A DNA stretch of 64,000 nucleotides, taken from assembly GCA_023078555.1 (NCBI GenBank), contig CM041196.1:10434985-10498984 (forward strand). Reading direction: 5' to 3'. This document shows, piece after piece, positions 63,976-64,000 of this stretch; position 1 is the first letter of the stretch; the number at the start of each line of letters is the position of its first letter. Source of the DNA: Ulva prolifera. Its lineage: Eukaryota > Chlorophyta > Ulvophyceae > Ulvales > Ulvaceae. A program made the translations under genes and the position numbers. The notes under the pieces were generated by a model. The model was not told where the DNA came from. It saw only the letters and a list, made by a program, of their open reading frames with translations, and searched no databases.

Positions 63976-64000
63976 ATCAGGTCTGGGTTCAGGGTCATCC

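Larger units (their letters stand above)
61217..64000 (-). mobile_element. Ty1/copia LTR retrotransposon, 3' part, decayed, cut by window edge
   Basis: Reading on the minus strand from the right edge, the element shows a hydrophilic linker region, reverse transcriptase, RNase H, a purine-rich GGGGGAG tract and an inferred 3' LTR. The RT-RNase H order with integrase expected upstream defines the copia group. Gag, protease and integrase would lie beyond 64000. The coding part is broken, so this copy is not autonomous. Confidence 0.93.

Overview
This is a nuclear contig from a photosynthetic eukaryote, most likely a GC-rich green alga. Genes are sparse and broken by introns. Coding exons are GC-rich, while introns and spacers are closer to balanced. 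Two gene products point to the green lineage: a PSB33-type Rieske-like thylakoid protein and a chlorophyll a/b-binding antenna protein. About half of the splice donors I could assign by reading frame begin GTGCG, as in chlorophytes such as Chlamydomonas, and most acceptors read TGCAG. A prasinophyte-type alga would fit, but the species cannot be fixed from sequence alone.

Layout, left to right. 166-3228 (+): 3' four exons of cysteine synthase. 4121-4735 (+): complete three-exon histone H3. 6387-10778 (-): two-exon NB-ARC-LRR (NLR) protein with an RPW8/CC-R-like N-terminal region and 19 leucine-rich repeats; this is the most striking gene here. About 13070-16159 (-): unidentified multi-exon gene. 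18202-20281 (+): five-exon complex I 24 kDa subunit. 22504-22686: CA microsatellite running into a 100-N assembly gap. 23026-29120 (-): ankyrin repeat / alanine-rich coiled-coil protein, open at both ends. 31530-32576 (+): EngB-type GTPase. 33306-33540: minisatellite. 34577-34669 (+): intron-containing tRNA-Arg(ACG). 35688-37527 (-) and 37975-40655 (+): PSB33 and a four-helix antenna protein, head to head across 447 bp. 42889-47769 (+): ZIP metal transporter. 51345-55217 (+): alpha/beta hydrolase with a ubiquitin-interacting motif. 57109-57925: broken reading frames. 61217-64000 (-): 3' part of a decayed Ty1/copia retrotransposon that runs off the right edge.

The genes form no pathway cluster, as expected for a nuclear genome. 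Several products are predicted to work in organelles: complex I in mitochondria, PSB33 and the antenna protein in thylakoids, and EngB in a plastid or mitochondrion. The PSB33/antenna pair is the one arrangement that suggests co-regulation. Exon joins were chosen because GT-AG sites and codon phases agree and because the joined protein matches its family. No transcript was available, so first exons are the least certain parts.
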